The notes under the pieces: generated by a model | The model's database searches: none | The model's input: the letters and a program-made list of their open reading frames with translations, nothing else | What the model was told of the DNA's origin: nothing | Origin: Ligustrum vulgare | Lineage: Eukaryota > Streptophyta > Magnoliopsida > Lamiales > Oleaceae | Direction of reading: 5' to 3' | Assembly (NCBI GenBank): GCA_963555705.1 | Contig: OY743190.1 | Location: 17,119,491-17,183,490, forward strand | DNA length: 64,000 nt | Shown: positions 34,991-46,980 of the stretch, one piece after another | How positions within the stretch are numbered: position 1 is the stretch's first letter | Layout: each line of letters starts with the position of its first letter | Program-made: the position numbers and the translations under genes

Positions 34991-35757
34991 TTTTTTTTAA
35001 TCATCTTCTCCTTCATATTTTCAATTAAGAACTTGTTATTTTCTGTTTATTTCATTATGAACTAAGTTTATTTTCTAAGGGATTGATGTAATCTTGCGTT
35101 GATACTATGTTTTAATCTTCCATTAAATTCCATGAAATTTATTCCAAGTTTATTTTGTGTTATTGATTTTAATGCTTTCAATTAACTGACTATTAATTGA
35201 ATGAATTTTTATTTAAGTTTTGGCACATGAGAGAGGGAACCTTAGATTTGATCTTGAATAACACAACCTAGGAATTTATAGATTTCGAGAGAAAGTGTAA
35301 TTCCTTTGAAGTGGTTTCACTAAAGAACCATAGAACTTATTAAAATCTTGAAATCTTGGTTTGGAATAGAGATATTGAAATAGGATGTTTGGATTGATTT
35401 TTACTCTGCACTTGAGAGAGGAAGTAAAAACACAATAGGGTTCTTTGCTTATAAACTTGAATAAGAACAATTGGAAATTGATGAAGATAAAAAAGACATA
35501 GTTGATACTAAGGTGAATCAAATCCCTAGACTCTTCATATATTGTTCAAACTTCGTGATTAGGCATATTCGTTGATTTAGTCAAATTCAGCACTTTTAGA
35601 TTCATTTTTTATTCTCATTGATTCTATAATTTCGATTGTCTAGATAAAAGAAATGTAACATACTTATAGTACTTAGCAGAAATTTAATATCAATTCCTGT
35701 GGGTTAGATATCTTATTTTACCATCATATTACAAAACTTGACACTGTACACTGCCAC
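34990..35757 (+). mobile_element. 3' LTR of the plus-strand Athila, 5'-truncated
   Basis: It starts just after the pol end and shows the middle and 3' part of an Athila-type LTR: CATTATGAACTAAGTTTATT, GGGATTGATGTAATCTTG, then AATATCAATTCCTGTGGGTT and CTTGACACTGTACACTGCCA. The expected TGATAAGTG... start is missing. The LTR end is taken near 35757, where sequence of a second, oppositely oriented Athila LTR begins. Confidence 0.6.
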
Positions 35758-36190
35758 CAGGTTAAGAAGTCGTGGCCGCACAGTTCAATTATTTCAGTGC
35801 AATTTCCATCTTTCCAGTGCGTTTAAGTAGGTCACTGAACTTTGAGTCCTTCATCTTTTGATTGCAACAATTAAGTCCTTGAACTTCCAAATCACTTCAA
35901 TTCTTCTTCCCAACTTTAGTTCATCCTCAATTAAGCCCCCAAACATTGATTTCTCACACTTAACTCCTCTTGAAAGTCTTAGTTGACAACATCGGCATCT
36001 ACTCTGTCCAATTTAGCAATAAATGTCTTCCAATTGTGTATTATTTCCATCCATTGCTTCACTAAACATGATTTTAGGATAATTTCTGAAATGTAAACTA
36101 ATAGAAAGCAATTAAATAGAATTTATTCAAGAATGAAAATGGATTATTCTAATTTATACATACAAATAAGTGTATAAAATACACTTATCA
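35758..36190 (-). mobile_element. Athila LTR, first about 430 bp, minus strand
   Basis: On the minus strand it begins TGATAAGTGTATTTTATACA at 36190, matching the LTR start at 62134 (plus strand) and the same downstream words (TATTTCAGAAAT; a TTCAA.GACT.AATTG segment). It stops at 35758. The missing 3' portion of an LTR in this orientation is at 16363-17459, so the two pieces probably form one LTR split by the plus-strand Athila. Confidence 0.7.
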
Positions 36191-36295
36191 TCTATAATCA
36201 CCCAAATATAATTATAACTCTTTTTCTTCTTAGGTTAGCCAACAACAATATCCATGACGACTTGTTCCTATTTCCACTATGGACTTATTAGAGGT
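36191..36295 (-). pseudogene. Gypsy integrase core fragment (about 100 bp)
   Basis: Minus-strand reading gives MDIVVG, stop, PKKKKSYNYIWVIID, the start of the integrase core (consensus MDF..GLPR....AIWVIVD). It is wedged between an Athila LTR and another element's LTR, and may be a displaced piece of the chromovirus whose integrase C-terminus is at 14830-15700. Confidence 0.55.
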
Positions 36296-36838
36296 TGTAA
36301 CAGGCCGGAGGGCCATTTGAGTAATGCCCCTATTCCAAAAATTTATATAGAGGTACTGATACTATTGAATTGCATGTTGTCTATATATAAAAATATATTA
36401 AAAACAATTCTTGTTCAAATAAATGATGGATATATTCATTATAAATAAAAAAGTTGGTGAAAAACTATATTTTTAGGTGAAAATAGAGATGGGGTTCGAC
36501 CTCTAAGGGGATGGGCTGACCCCTCTTGGGATGGTGTCTCTCCTTTTTCTTCACTATGAGGACTTACAAGCACTACCTCCTATTTATAGGCCAAAGATTG
36601 GAATTTTTTAATATTTACTTATGCCCCTAATGTCTGCATTAGTCCACATTAATCCACAAGAGGTCACATCCCATGAGTTTCCCATCTCTAGAATTTAAAT
36701 CCTTTACATGGGAGTTTTAGGGATTTGTTTGGTATTTCTCAATTTTCCTGTGGTTATCTTATAAAAAATTCAACCTTTATCAAACACATCCTTAAAATTT
36801 CCTTATCTTTATTTTTTCTAAAATTTTGGGATATTACA
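36296..36838 (-). mobile_element. 3' LTR of a minus-strand gypsy element, 543 bp
   Basis: On the minus strand it starts TGTAATATCCCAAAATTTTA right after a purine tract and ends CCGGCCTGTTACA. TATA-like CTATTTATAGG (reverse) is near 36580. GAGGT lies outside the 3' end (36291-36295); the 5' LTR partner is not found on the right side. Confidence 0.7.
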
Positions 36839-36862
36839 ATTCTCCCCCCTTTAAAAAAATTC
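36839..36862 (-). promoter_or_regulatory. Polypurine tract of the minus-strand gypsy
   Basis: Minus strand: TTTTTTAAAGGGGGGAGAAT immediately before the LTR start TGTAATATCC. Confidence 0.8.
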
Positions 36863-36918
36863 CTTCATCGAAATTACCTGGTTGAAGAGTTTTGGTTATT
36901 GTGTTCTCATGTCATTTT

Positions 36919-37190
36919 CTATTTTTTCTTCACATCTCGCATAGTTATTTTGAGTGACCTTTCTTCCAACGTTAAATATTGTTGAATGTCATCAAGCTTC
37001 TCTTTCAATAAATGTGAAGAATATGGAATATACTTTTGTAGGGTGGACAGATGAAATACATCATGTATTCTTTTCATCTGATCAAGTTGCTTTAATTGAT
37101 AAACCACCTCTCCAATGCATTCAATTATTTCAAAGGGACCAATAAATCATGGTGGCAGTTTTCCATTTTTACCAAATCTTAACTACCCTT
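36919..37190 (-). pseudogene. Gypsy integrase, last part
   Basis: Minus-strand reading: FIGPFEIIECIGEVVYQLKQ, then RIHDVFHLSTLQKYIP and a charged tail ending KKK. This is the GPFEI / VFHVS.L.KY module of a gypsy integrase. It is separated from the rest of the integrase (39751 onward) by a solo LTR with TSD CCCTT. Confidence 0.85.
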
Positions 37191-39750
37191 TGTAACGCCC
37201 CGAGTTCCGAGGATCGCGGGAACGTCACTTTTCTAAATTCTTGAATAAACTTTGTTGCGGAAAAATGATTAAATATTAAATATCGCATTTATCGAATAAA
37301 AGTTTAGCGATAATTCAAATGGAAAAAGTATTTTCGTACAAATTTGTAACAATGACAATTCTTGATAAAATGAAATAATCATTTCAAAGTTCACGACTTT
37401 TAAAAAATATCAATTTGTAATTTTCCGTCATTGCCCATCACTCGCCATCGTCTCCGAAATCTGCAAAAGTTGTTAAAATAACGGGTTGAACATTTCAAAA
37501 ATGAAATACTCAGTAGACTCATCGCCAATAATTACTCTACAAGATAATTGAATAAGAAATTATGCAAATAATGTAGTGACATTCTTTTCTTATTCATAGG
37601 CATCACATAGTGAACGCAAATGAACACATTCTTTTCTTTTCTTGGCTAGCAGATAAGTTATGCCCAGCATAACATAATTCTTTATCTCAAAAGAGATATT
37701 CTTTTCTCATGCAATTAAGCATAAAATCACACAAATCCACATAACACATGCAATTATAATATAAATCAATTAGTGGGGGCGAGTCCACCTTAAATCTGTC
37801 GAGTGCAAAGTTGAGCGGGAAACGACTTAAATCCTTTAAATCTCCGTACGCCTCGTCTAGCCAATAAGTTAAATTAGTCTTTAGAAATTTATAGTTTAAA
37901 AATGATAATTTACAATTTGAGGACTAAAATTGATGTTTTGAAAGTTGAGGGACTAAAATGAATACTTTTTGAAACTTGGGATTTATAATTAAATGAATTA
38001 AATCGACAGAGACTGAAATAAATGGTTCATAAATCTTGTGACTAAAATAATAACTTTTGAAACTTAAGATTTAAAATATTTAAACTGTAGGGACTGTTTT
38101 AGATTATTTTAAAACTGGGGTTTGAAATGATAAGTTTTAAAACTGTAGGGACTGATTAAAATCATTTTGTAAACTTAAGGACCAAAGTGCAAAGCCTGAA
38201 AATCAAAATGTTAAAAACAATTTCATACTCTCTCTTTCTCCATTCACGATCAGAGAGGTGGAAGGGAAGAGGTGCGACCGACGGCGAAATCCGGTGCTAC
38301 AGCCGGCGCAACGTCGCCGGCAGGTAGTGGTGGACGGCGGCAAGGGATGGGGCTTGAATATTAGGGTTTCAAGTGCGAGTTTGATGCGAGACAGAGAGGG
38401 AAAATCGCGGCTTGGATCGTGATTTCTCCGGCGAAAAACCGGTGAATATGGTCATGAGGTCAAGGTAAAGTTCTATACTTCTTCTATTTCTGGGGTTTGG
38501 GTTTTATTTGTGGTTGATTTGGGGTGGGCTGCCGGTTATGGAGGGTTCGAAATTGGATTAGGTGATGTGGTGTTGAATTGGGGATTTTGGTTATGGCTTT
38601 GAGATTGAGGTTCTGCAGTGATGTTTGGATTGTGGTTGTAGACGGTTGGCAACAGTGGTGGTTCTTGGCCGGTTGAGTAGTGCAGATGATTACTGTGTCT
38701 GCGGTGATGGTGGTGTTGAGCAGTTGTAGTTGCAGGGGAGTTGGGATGATGACTCGGTGGTCTATGATTGGTGATGATGAACTGTGGTGATGGTGAGTTT
38801 GGGGTTGATGCTAGTTGACAGATTGGTGGTTGCCGGTGGTAGTGGGACTGTGGCTCGGCTGCGTGCGGTGGTGGTGCTAAATTTTTGATTGATGATGATG
38901 AACGGAGGTGGTGGCTGAATTCTGATCGAGGAGGTGGTTGTTTTGAGGTGTGGAGTTGCAGGTGGTTTTTGGGTTGTGATGTGTGTGAGTTGGCATTGCT
39001 GAAGAAATAGGTGATTACGATGAGGATGATGAAGGGGTCGATGATGATTATAATGGTGCTTTGCTTGTATTGAATTTGTGTTGAGATTTGTGAGGAGATG
39101 GAGGACATATATAAAATTTAGGAAAGATGGTGGATAGTTAGGTATGAAAAGGGTGGAATATGGTAAATCATCATTATGTTTTTGATTAGAAATTTTATAT
39201 GAGAGAATAGTGGGGAAATAGGTTGGATTTCTGATTGGGATGAATTGTGGGCATTGCAGAATTTGGTATGTTATTTTAGGGAGGTGAGGGAGAGAATCAG
39301 GGATGTGAAGATGGAAGATTGCTGGAATTTGCCAAAAATTGAAATTGGTAAGGGTCATGAATTTGGGTTGGAATGTGTGGCAATTTATGTTAAATTTACG
39401 ATTTGAGGGGATTGATTTGTGGTTCGAAATTGGAAGAAAATAATACAATTAAGATTTTGAACTAGAAATCAATTTGAGTCCAAAAATATAAAAAAAATCT
39501 GGACGTAAATCAAATAATGAATTTGGATAACTTTAAAATCCTTAAAATTTGAATTAAGATTTAAAATTGTGACATTGGGATATGTTGAATAAAATTCTTA
39601 AATTTAAATACGATGAAAATTAATTTAATTTCATTCTTAATTTGGCTAGACGAACACTCCTTTAAATTAAATGGAAAAAGTCGTAGCGACGCGCATTTAA
39701 AGTTTTAAAACATTTTATTTAGAAAGAAATGAAAATTTCCGGTCGCTACA
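37191..39750 (-). mobile_element. Solo LTR, Tekay-like, 2,560 bp, TSD CCCTT
   Basis: Plus-strand ends are TGTAACGCCCCGAGTTCC and TTTCCGGTCGCTACA. CCCTT lies directly outside both ends (37186-37190, 39751-39755), which proves a single insertion now reduced to one LTR. Orientation is inferred: the end TGTAGCGACCGG (minus strand at 39750) resembles the 5' start TGTAAGACCGC of LTR C, and TGTAACGCCCC resembles its reversed 3' end TGTAACACCCC. A related copy with the same two ends is at 55700-58317. Minus ORFs at 38536-39448 are low-complexity (His/Pro/Thr-rich) and lie within it. Confidence 0.92.
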
Positions 39751-40403
39751 CCCTTGAACTGGGGATATTTTAATAAAAGCTTTATCTCCCACCATAAATT
39801 CAAGCGAACATCTTCGTTTCTCTGCATAATTGCGTTGTCGATCTCGGGCGGCCCATATACTTTCCTTAATCTTTCCCATGGCTTGTAACACTTCTTGAAT
39901 CATTTTCATACCGTAGATTTTGTGTTTGTCTACTTCGTTCCAATGTATAGGAGATTGGAATTTTCTTCCATAAATTGCCTCGAAAGAAGGCACTTGAATT
40001 GAAGTATGGTAACTATTATTATATGCAAATTCAATAAGAGATAGCTAATGACCCTAACTATGAGAAAATTCCCGAACACAAGCTTGTAGCATATCTTCCA
40101 ATGTTTGTATAGTCCGTTCTTTTTGTTTGTCCATTTGAGGATGGAAACCTATTCTGAATTGGAGTTTCGTTCCTAAAAAGTGTTGCACTTCTTTCCTAAA
40201 ATACAATAAAAATCGGGGTCACTGTCGAAGTGATGGCCTGTCTCTTGGATATAAAGATTTGCAAATTGTTCCAATTCAAATGTCATCTTGATAGCAAGGA
40301 AATGGGTTGATGTGATTAGTTGATCAATTATTGCCCATATAGCATCAAAACCTTTGGTAACCTTAGGAAGACTACTTATAGAACCCATTGTAACTTTTCC
40401 CAT
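39751..40403 (-). pseudogene. Gypsy integrase, core and middle
   Basis: Minus-strand readings: SISSLPKVTKGFDAIWAIID (start of the core; the preceding MDF is replaced, so the first catalytic Asp is lost), FELEQFANLYIQE, then after decay MPSFEAIYGRKFQSPIHWNE and RRCSLEFMVGDKAFIKISPV. It continues into 37190 once the solo LTR is removed. Frameshifts lie between the blocks. Confidence 0.85.
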
Positions 40404-42034
40404 TTTTATTTAGGAATAGGTAGTGGTTGGAGTAATCCTATTGGCCTTTGATATTCTAATTTCACTTTTTGACGAGTTAAGCACCTTTCTACAGACTCGA
40501 TTATTTCACGTTTCATATCAGGCCACGAATATAAAGTTTTGATTTTATTTTATAACTTGGTGGTCCTTGGGTGTAACTTATAAGAAGTCTCACGTGCTTC
40601 TTGTAGGATATATTCACATAATCCATCTACATTCGGTACATAAATTATCTTCTTATATGAATAAACACTTTGAGGAGAGATTTGATATTTTGTTGGTTTC
40701 TTTTTCTAAAATCTTTCTAATTTTCTTGGCAAAAGACTCATTCTTTTGACCTTCCTTGATCATATACAAAAGAGTTGGTTGGATCATTAGGGATGTCAAT
40801 CTACTTCCCAATTTTGAAAATCTTTTTATTAACAAATGTTTCAACACAAGATTTTGAGTTATGAATTTTTCTACTGAGCACATCTGCTACTACACTGGCT
40901 TTTCCTAGATAATAGCGGATAGTACAATCATAATCCTTTAGAAATTCTAGCTATTTTCTTTGCCTCATATTTAACTCTTTTTGTGTAAAGAAATATTTCA
41001 AATTTGATGATCAGTAAAAACTTTGCATTCTCCCCATAAAGATAATGTCATCATATCCTTAGTGTGAACACGATGGCCACCAACTCCAAATCGCGGATAG
41101 GATAATTTTGTTCATAATTCTTTTACCGTTGTTATGCATATGCTAACACTTTTCCATGTCACATCAGAACACATCCTAATCCATTCCTTAAAGCATTGCT
41201 ATAAACGGTAAAATCTCTTCTTCCATCTAGAATGGTCAAGACATGAGCGGTAGTAAGTCTCATCTTTAATTATTTAAAACTTCTTTTTCATTCTTTTTTC
41301 CACTTATAAGGAATATTCTTACGCATAAGGCGAGTTAAGGGGTAGTAATTTTTGTAAATTTGTAAAGGAATGTTCAATAATGTTTTGCTAAACTCAAGAA
41401 ACTTCATACTTCTATTGGTGTTGATGGTTGTGCCCAATTTACATCTGCTTCAATCTTACTAGGATCTACTGAGATCCCTTCTTTGGTGATGTCATGACCT
41501 GAAAACACAACTTTTTCTAACCAAAATTTATATTTGGAAAATTTAGCAAATAACTTCTTTTCTCGCAATACTTACAAAGAAATACAAAGATGATGGGCAT
41601 GTTCTTCTCGATATTTAGAATAAATAAAAATATTGTCAAGGAAAATGATAATAAATTTATCCAAGTATTACTTGAAAACTCGATTCATCAGGTCCATAAA
41701 TAGTGCAAGTGCATTTGTCAATCAAAACGGCATTACTACAAATTCGAAATTCACATAACAATTACTAAATGCCTTTTTTTGGATGTCTTCTTTCTTGATT
41801 TTTAGTTGATGGTATCCCGTTAACAATTTTTGAGAAAATTGCTAAACCTTGCAGTTACTCTAAGTGATCACCAATTCGAGGCAAAGTGTATTTATTTAAT
41901 AGTAACTTCGTTCAATTCTCGATAACAAGAGATGAAATGATCTATCCTTTTGTTCACGTAGAGTACAAGTGTGCTCTATGAAGAAGTGCTTGGTTGAATA
42001 AAGCCTCATTTCAAATAGTCATCGAGTTTAACCT
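40404..42034 (-). pseudogene. Gypsy reverse transcriptase and RNase H, heavily decayed
   Basis: Minus-strand fragments in changing frames correspond to LRLAKIE-like linkers, YRELNEVT, the KIVNGIPSTKNQERRHPK segment, LMNRVF, a DKFIIIFLDNIFIYSK-like box (second catalytic Asp changed) and a GHDITKEGISVDPSKIEA-type thumb segment. No open block exceeds about 75 codons. Order and strand agree with the protease at 42035-42847 and the integrase to the left. Confidence 0.75.
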
Positions 42035-42847
42035 TCAACTCTTTCCTGTCATATTTAGATATGGGTTGATTACCGGGTATAACTTAATTTCAAATTCAAT
42101 TTCCCGGTCTAGGGATAAACCAAACAGTTCGTCATAGAATACATCCTTAACTTCTTGAGCTACTGGATGAGATGATGGAGTAATGGATTTCTCTGAGCTA
42201 ATTTGATGTAAACTTTCCCAGCATCCAACATGTCCTTGATCTACAAGCTTACATGCTTTTGTTGTAGAGATCAAAGCCCTAGATGTCTTTTTGAATCTCG
42301 AAAAAGAAATGAGTGCATTATCACATAGTTTTAGGATTTTAGACTTGAAATCAATTAGCAAATTGTAAGTTGACAATAAATTCATACCTAATATAATATC
42401 GAAACCACTAAAGTCCAACGATATCAAATTAGCCGGATATTCCACAACTTCGATGTTCACTTTGGTTTTAGGTAGTAAAATCTTTGCACTTTTAGGGGGT
42501 CCATAACGCATGATAACATCTAGATGGTTACATAATAAAGTAGGCTTTATATTAATACAATGTAAAAATTCTAAAGATATGAACGAATGGGTAGCTCCCG
42601 AATCAAACAAGGTAAAGAGCTTATCATAAATATATATTGTATGGGTCACCACTTTTGCATCGTCCAAGAATTCGGGCTGAACCATCGTGAACACTCTTAC
42701 CGTAGTTGGTTTGGACTTTGATGAATCCTTTTTCTTATTTTCGGGACAATTTTTGACCATGTAGTCTTCCTTTCCACATCCAAAGGACAAGCTAAGATGA
42801 TGATGACATGGCTCATTATGTGATTTTCCACAATATGAACAAATCAA
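42035..42847 (-). pseudogene. Gypsy gag zinc knuckle and aspartic protease (270-codon open block)
   Basis: The minus-strand block opens with a degenerate zinc knuckle (MICSYCGKSHNEPC and FGCGKEDYMVKNCP), then the retropepsin-like domain with LFDSGATHSFISLEF (active site DSGA intact) and SGFDIILGMNLLSTYNLLID (C-terminal LGM/L..Y). It ends in the protease-RT linker LSLDREIEFEIKL. It is intact as an ORF but lacks gag upstream and RT downstream in frame. This is the best-preserved part of the 36296-42850 element, which is chromovirus-like. Confidence 0.88.
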
Positions 42848-42905
42848 AAACTGTCGATTTGTTGGAGCCGCTTGCTAATCGAGCTTCCTTATATTGAAAT
42901 CGATG

Positions 42906-43442
42906 ATTGTTTTTAAAGGACTTAATTCATTGTTCAAATTCCATTGCTTATTATTCAAATTTTCATAATATAATTATAAATTATCATCAACTCTTGTTTC
43001 AAAGTAGAAACTCATTCAACTTCAATTGTCTAGCAGAATATGAGAAATATTTGGCTCGAGATTTTTCAAAAACTGCTAACAATCCATTTCTTTAGTTGAG
43101 TTGATTTAAACTCGAGGGTAGAATTTCATATGCATAAGTGAACTCAGTCGATCACATTGATAGATTAAAACTTGAAATGTGGAAATGAAAGTATTGACTA
43201 CGTGAAATTGTGAAATCCCAACATTCCATTCATTGAATACAAAAACACATTTGTTTTATTGATTACTTGATTTTAGTAAAATCATTTAGTTTTCCAAAAT
43301 CTCACCCTTTAATTACTCAAATAAAGTGAGAACTAGAATACTTTCGATAGTTAATCATAATCTTTGTGGGATGATAATATAGACTTTTTGTCCATTTTAT
43401 TACTTGGACGCTTCATCGTACACTTGCGATTAGCATACATCA
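42906..43442 (+). mobile_element. Athila LTR 3'-end fragment, plus strand
   Basis: It ends GTACACTTGCGATTAGCATA followed by CATCA, the same LTR end seen (reversed) at 16363. Shared words upstream include ATTTCATATGCATAAGTGAA and GTTAATCATAATCT. Similarity is clear from about 43085; the left limit is a guess. No PBS follows 43442. Confidence 0.7.
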
Positions 43443-43707
43443 ATAACATACTGATAATAATAGGCGCCTAAAACACATGCTCAATCATTGTTTTCAAGAT
43501 AAGATATGCAATAAACTTATTATCTGAGTTTATGTAAATTTCATGACGATGATCGATAACATTTCAACCATTACTATGCTCTTGCTTTGTAGTTAGAAAT
43601 GGATATTTAATTACCTTTCATCTTTATGTGCATTTGTGTTTATTCTCTATGATGCGTAAGTCAAATCCTCTTGCAATTTAAAGATGGCAAAAAGCATGTA
43701 TGGTTAC
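43443..43707. other. Short unassigned spacer
   Basis: About 265 bp of AT-rich DNA with no ORF or repeat recognised. It ends in GTTAC, the presumed target duplicate of the dimeric LTR unit. Confidence 0.5.
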
Positions 43708-45593
43708 TGATGTGATCCGAAAAAGGCGTCAAAAATGAGAAATCAAGATACGGCCAATTCAATAATATTCTACATGGGAAAATGAACAAGTTTCATGTTG
43801 GGTTCGAGTCGAGATTCAATTCACGTCAAAGGATCAGAAATCAAGGCAGAAGGACTTTTACGGCCGTAACCTCCATAATTACGGCTGTAATATCATCAGC
43901 GCACAATTTGTGCAGAACAGCGTTTACGGCCGTAACTTGGGTTCTCACGGCCGTAACTAATCCATGAAATTTCATGGCCGTAAGGAATGATTTCACAGCC
44001 GTAACTGAAGTTTGGAAATTTTTTTATTCAGCAAGTATCTCACGCCCGTAAGGACAAATGTTACGGTCGTAACAAACTAAACTACATTTTGATCCGAGAG
44101 ACTATTATGGTCGTAAAGACAATTGTTACGGCCGTAATTCAAGTTACGCGTTTTTGGCCTTTGTTTTGCGGCCAGGTTTAGTTGGTTATTTTTAGTTTTT
44201 AATTCTTTTGGAAATTTTGGTTATTTTAATTATTTTAGTTATTTTAGCTATTTTAGCTTAATTAGAATTTTATTCAGAGTCAAGTAGCGACTAGGTTTTA
44301 TTTTGCCTATTTATATGATTTTCCATTCAATGTAAAAGTAAGATTTTGATGAATGAAAAATATATTGAGTATTTTCTCAACATTGTTCTGGAATTGAACA
44401 AACTTCGAACTTATAAAAAATTGTGGGATATTTGTGGCGTTCAACAAATCGAACTTATCAAAGGCGTGGGCATCCTTTGTGGCGTTCAAACCATTACGGT
44501 TCTTGTTTTCCTATCGTAACGGGTCTTGGGTTTAATATACCCATGGTTCTTATGTCGTGAGGTTCGGGTTGTAGTGTTCTTGTCCGTTCCAACCTGAATT
44601 CAGAACTTTCCAAGCGTTATTTCGTGAGCTACGACGTGGACCCCCGATGATGTGATCCGGAAAAGGCGTCAAAAATGAGAAATCAAGATACGGACAATTC
44701 AACAATATTCTACATGGGAAAATGAACAAGTTTTTAATGTTGGGTTCGAGTCGAGATTCAATTCACGTCAAAGGATCAGAAATCAAGGCATAAGGGCTTT
44801 TACTGCCGTAACCTCCATAATTATGGCTGTAACATCATAAGCGCACAATTTCGGCAGAACAGCGTTTACGGCCGTAACTTGGGTTCTCACGGCCGTAACT
44901 AATCCATGGAATTTCAAGGCCGTAAGGAATGATTTCACGGCTGTAACTGAAGTTTGGTAATTTTGTTATTCAGGAAGTATCTCACGGCCGTAAGGACAAA
45001 TGTTACGGCCGTAACAAACTAAACTACATTTTGATCCGAGAGGCTATTACAGCCATAAAGACAATTGTTATTGCCGTAATTCAAGTTACACGTTTTTTGC
45101 CTTTGTTTTGTGGCTAGGTTTAGTTGGTTATTTTTAGTTTTTAATTCTTTTGGAAATTTTGATTATTTTGGTTATTTTAGTTATTTTAGCTTAATTAGAA
45201 TTCTATTTAGAGTCAAGTAGTGACTAGGTTTTATTTTGCCTATTTATATGCTTTTCCATTTAATGTAAAAGTAAGATTTTGATGAATGAAAAATATGTTG
45301 AGTGTTTTCTCAACATTGTTCTGGAATTGAACAAACTTCGAACTTATCAAATATTGTGGGATATTTGTGGCGTTCAAAAAATCGAACTTATCAAAGGCGT
45401 GGGCATCCTTTGTGGTGTTCAAACCATTACGGTTCTTGTTTCTGTATCGTAATGAGTCTTGGGTTTAATATACCCATGGTTCTTATGTCGTGAGGCGAGG
45501 TTGTAGTGTTCTCGTCCGTTCCAATCTGAATTCGGAACTTTTCAAGCATTATTCTGCGAGCTACGACGCGGACCCCCTCCCGGGTTCGTATCA
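43708..45593 (+). mobile_element. Dimeric LTR-like unit 1 (two about 940-bp direct repeats)
   Basis: Copy 1 is 43708-44647 and copy 2 is 44648-45593. Each begins TGATGTGATCCG and contains many TTACGGCCGTAA palindromes, an A/T-rich TTATTTTAG repeat zone, a TATA-like CCTATTTATATG, and CGTTCAA(C/A)AAATCGAACTT. Copy 2 ends CCTCCCGGGTTCGTATCA; copy 1 lacks those last bases and ends GACCCCCGA. GTTAC precedes and ATTAC follows (one mismatch), so the pair was probably inserted as one. There is no PBS, polypurine tract or coding domain between copies. The LTR identity is supported by the single copy at 62945-63731 next to a gypsy pol end. Confidence 0.82.
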
Positions 45594-45879
45594 ATTACTT
45601 AGTATGAAACACAGTTCCCAAATTTAGTAAGCTTAACACACACATTCTTTTTCTACGACCATTAATGCCAATATAATTTATATAACACTAGGACTTGAAG
45701 TAATTAGCCCTAAAATTCCCCTTCTTTCAAGTTTGGATATAAAACATATTTAATTGGATCATTAATGTCCTAATACTCATTCAAATCAACTTTTGAAGCT
45801 TTAGAGGCGACTGGTAAACAATTAAGGGTGAAACTAGGTAAAATCTTAAAATTTCTAGAATCTATTTTTAAGTTTCTCT
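45594..45879. other. Unassigned segment next to decayed gypsy
   Basis: No recognisable domain. It probably belongs to the minus-strand gypsy at 45880-48000 (RNase H side), but no motif supports this. Confidence 0.35.
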
Positions 45880-46980
45880 CATTGTCTAATTAAATAATGA
45901 TATCACCAACAAATACGATGACAAACATATCAAGGAGGTCCTTAAATACCTGTTTCATCAAATCCATAATAGCCACTGGAGCATTTTTCAACCCAAATGA
46001 TGTCACAAAAATTCATAATGATCATTACCAGAAACTCAAAATGACCGTGTATCATAGTAAATGTCGTCTTAGGAATTTTATCTTTTTTATCTTAAGTTGA
46101 TCGTACCCTGATCAAAAATCAATTTTCAAAAATATTGATTCACCCTGAAATTTATTAAATAAATCATCAATTTTTGACAGTGGATGTTTTTTTTTTTTTT
46201 TTTTAATCATCACCTAGTTCAAATATCAATAATCTATACACAATCTCATTGTACTATCCTTTTTCTGAACAAACAATACTGATGCACCCCATGGTGAAAA
46301 GCTAAGTCTAATAAAACATTCATCCAACAACTTCTGTAATTGTAACTTCAACTCTTTCAATTCAGTTGTGGCCATTCTATATGGAGCCTTGAGATTATAA
46401 TTTTTCCTGGAGTTAAGACAATCACAAACTCAATTTCATGATTTGATGGTATCCTAGGTAGATCATAAGGAAATATCTCTGGAAATTCTTGAGCCATAGG
46501 TATATAACAAAGATTCAGATTATGTTTTTCTCCCACAATCATAACACTATAAAAATACCTTGCATATCCCCTACTCAGTAGCCTTTGTGTCTTCAAAGCT
46601 GATATGATAGGGATTTTGAAAACCTCTCTATCCCAATGAATTTATATGGTTAATCTCCCAAAGGTTGAAAGATTTTTGACATCTTATTACAATCTATAAT
46701 AGCTTGGTAATTTGATAATGATTCCATAAGCTAAATTATATTATAATCTCTCATATCTAATACAATCAAATCAATATAAAGTTTTCGATTTTCTATAAGG
46801 ATCATACATGCTCTGAAAGTCAAATTAGTTTGTTGTACATCTCCAGATCGAATGGTCATAGTATAACTGACCTTTTATATATCTAGTATATTTCCAAGCT
46901 TCCTTACGTACTTAGTAAATACAAATGAATGAGTATCTCCAAATCAAACATAACAATTGTTGGAATTTCAGGGGTAGAAA
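45880..46980 (-). pseudogene. Gypsy RT and protease fragments, broken
   Basis: Minus-strand fragments: TMIHGHFEFLVM and a following MDLMKQVFKDLLDMFV-like stretch with FVGDII at the YVDD box position (decayed RT); an insertion of T-run at 46185-46204; [11 protein letters not shown] RT entry; PMAQEFPEIFPYDLPRIP (protease-RT linker); and TFRACMILIENRKLYIDLIV (protease). Order is correct for a chromovirus read leftward. It is clearly inactive. Confidence 0.75.

Noticed and set aside
17455..35762. TSD for the plus-strand Athila
   Set aside because: CCAAT on the left has no exact partner at the right end (CCAGG region); element ends are eroded, so insertion is inferred from LTR continuity only.
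38536..39448. Minus-strand ORFs of 190 and 228 codons as genes
   Set aside because: They overlap in two frames, are low-complexity (His, Pro, Thr, Asn) and sit inside a solo LTR with proven TSD.
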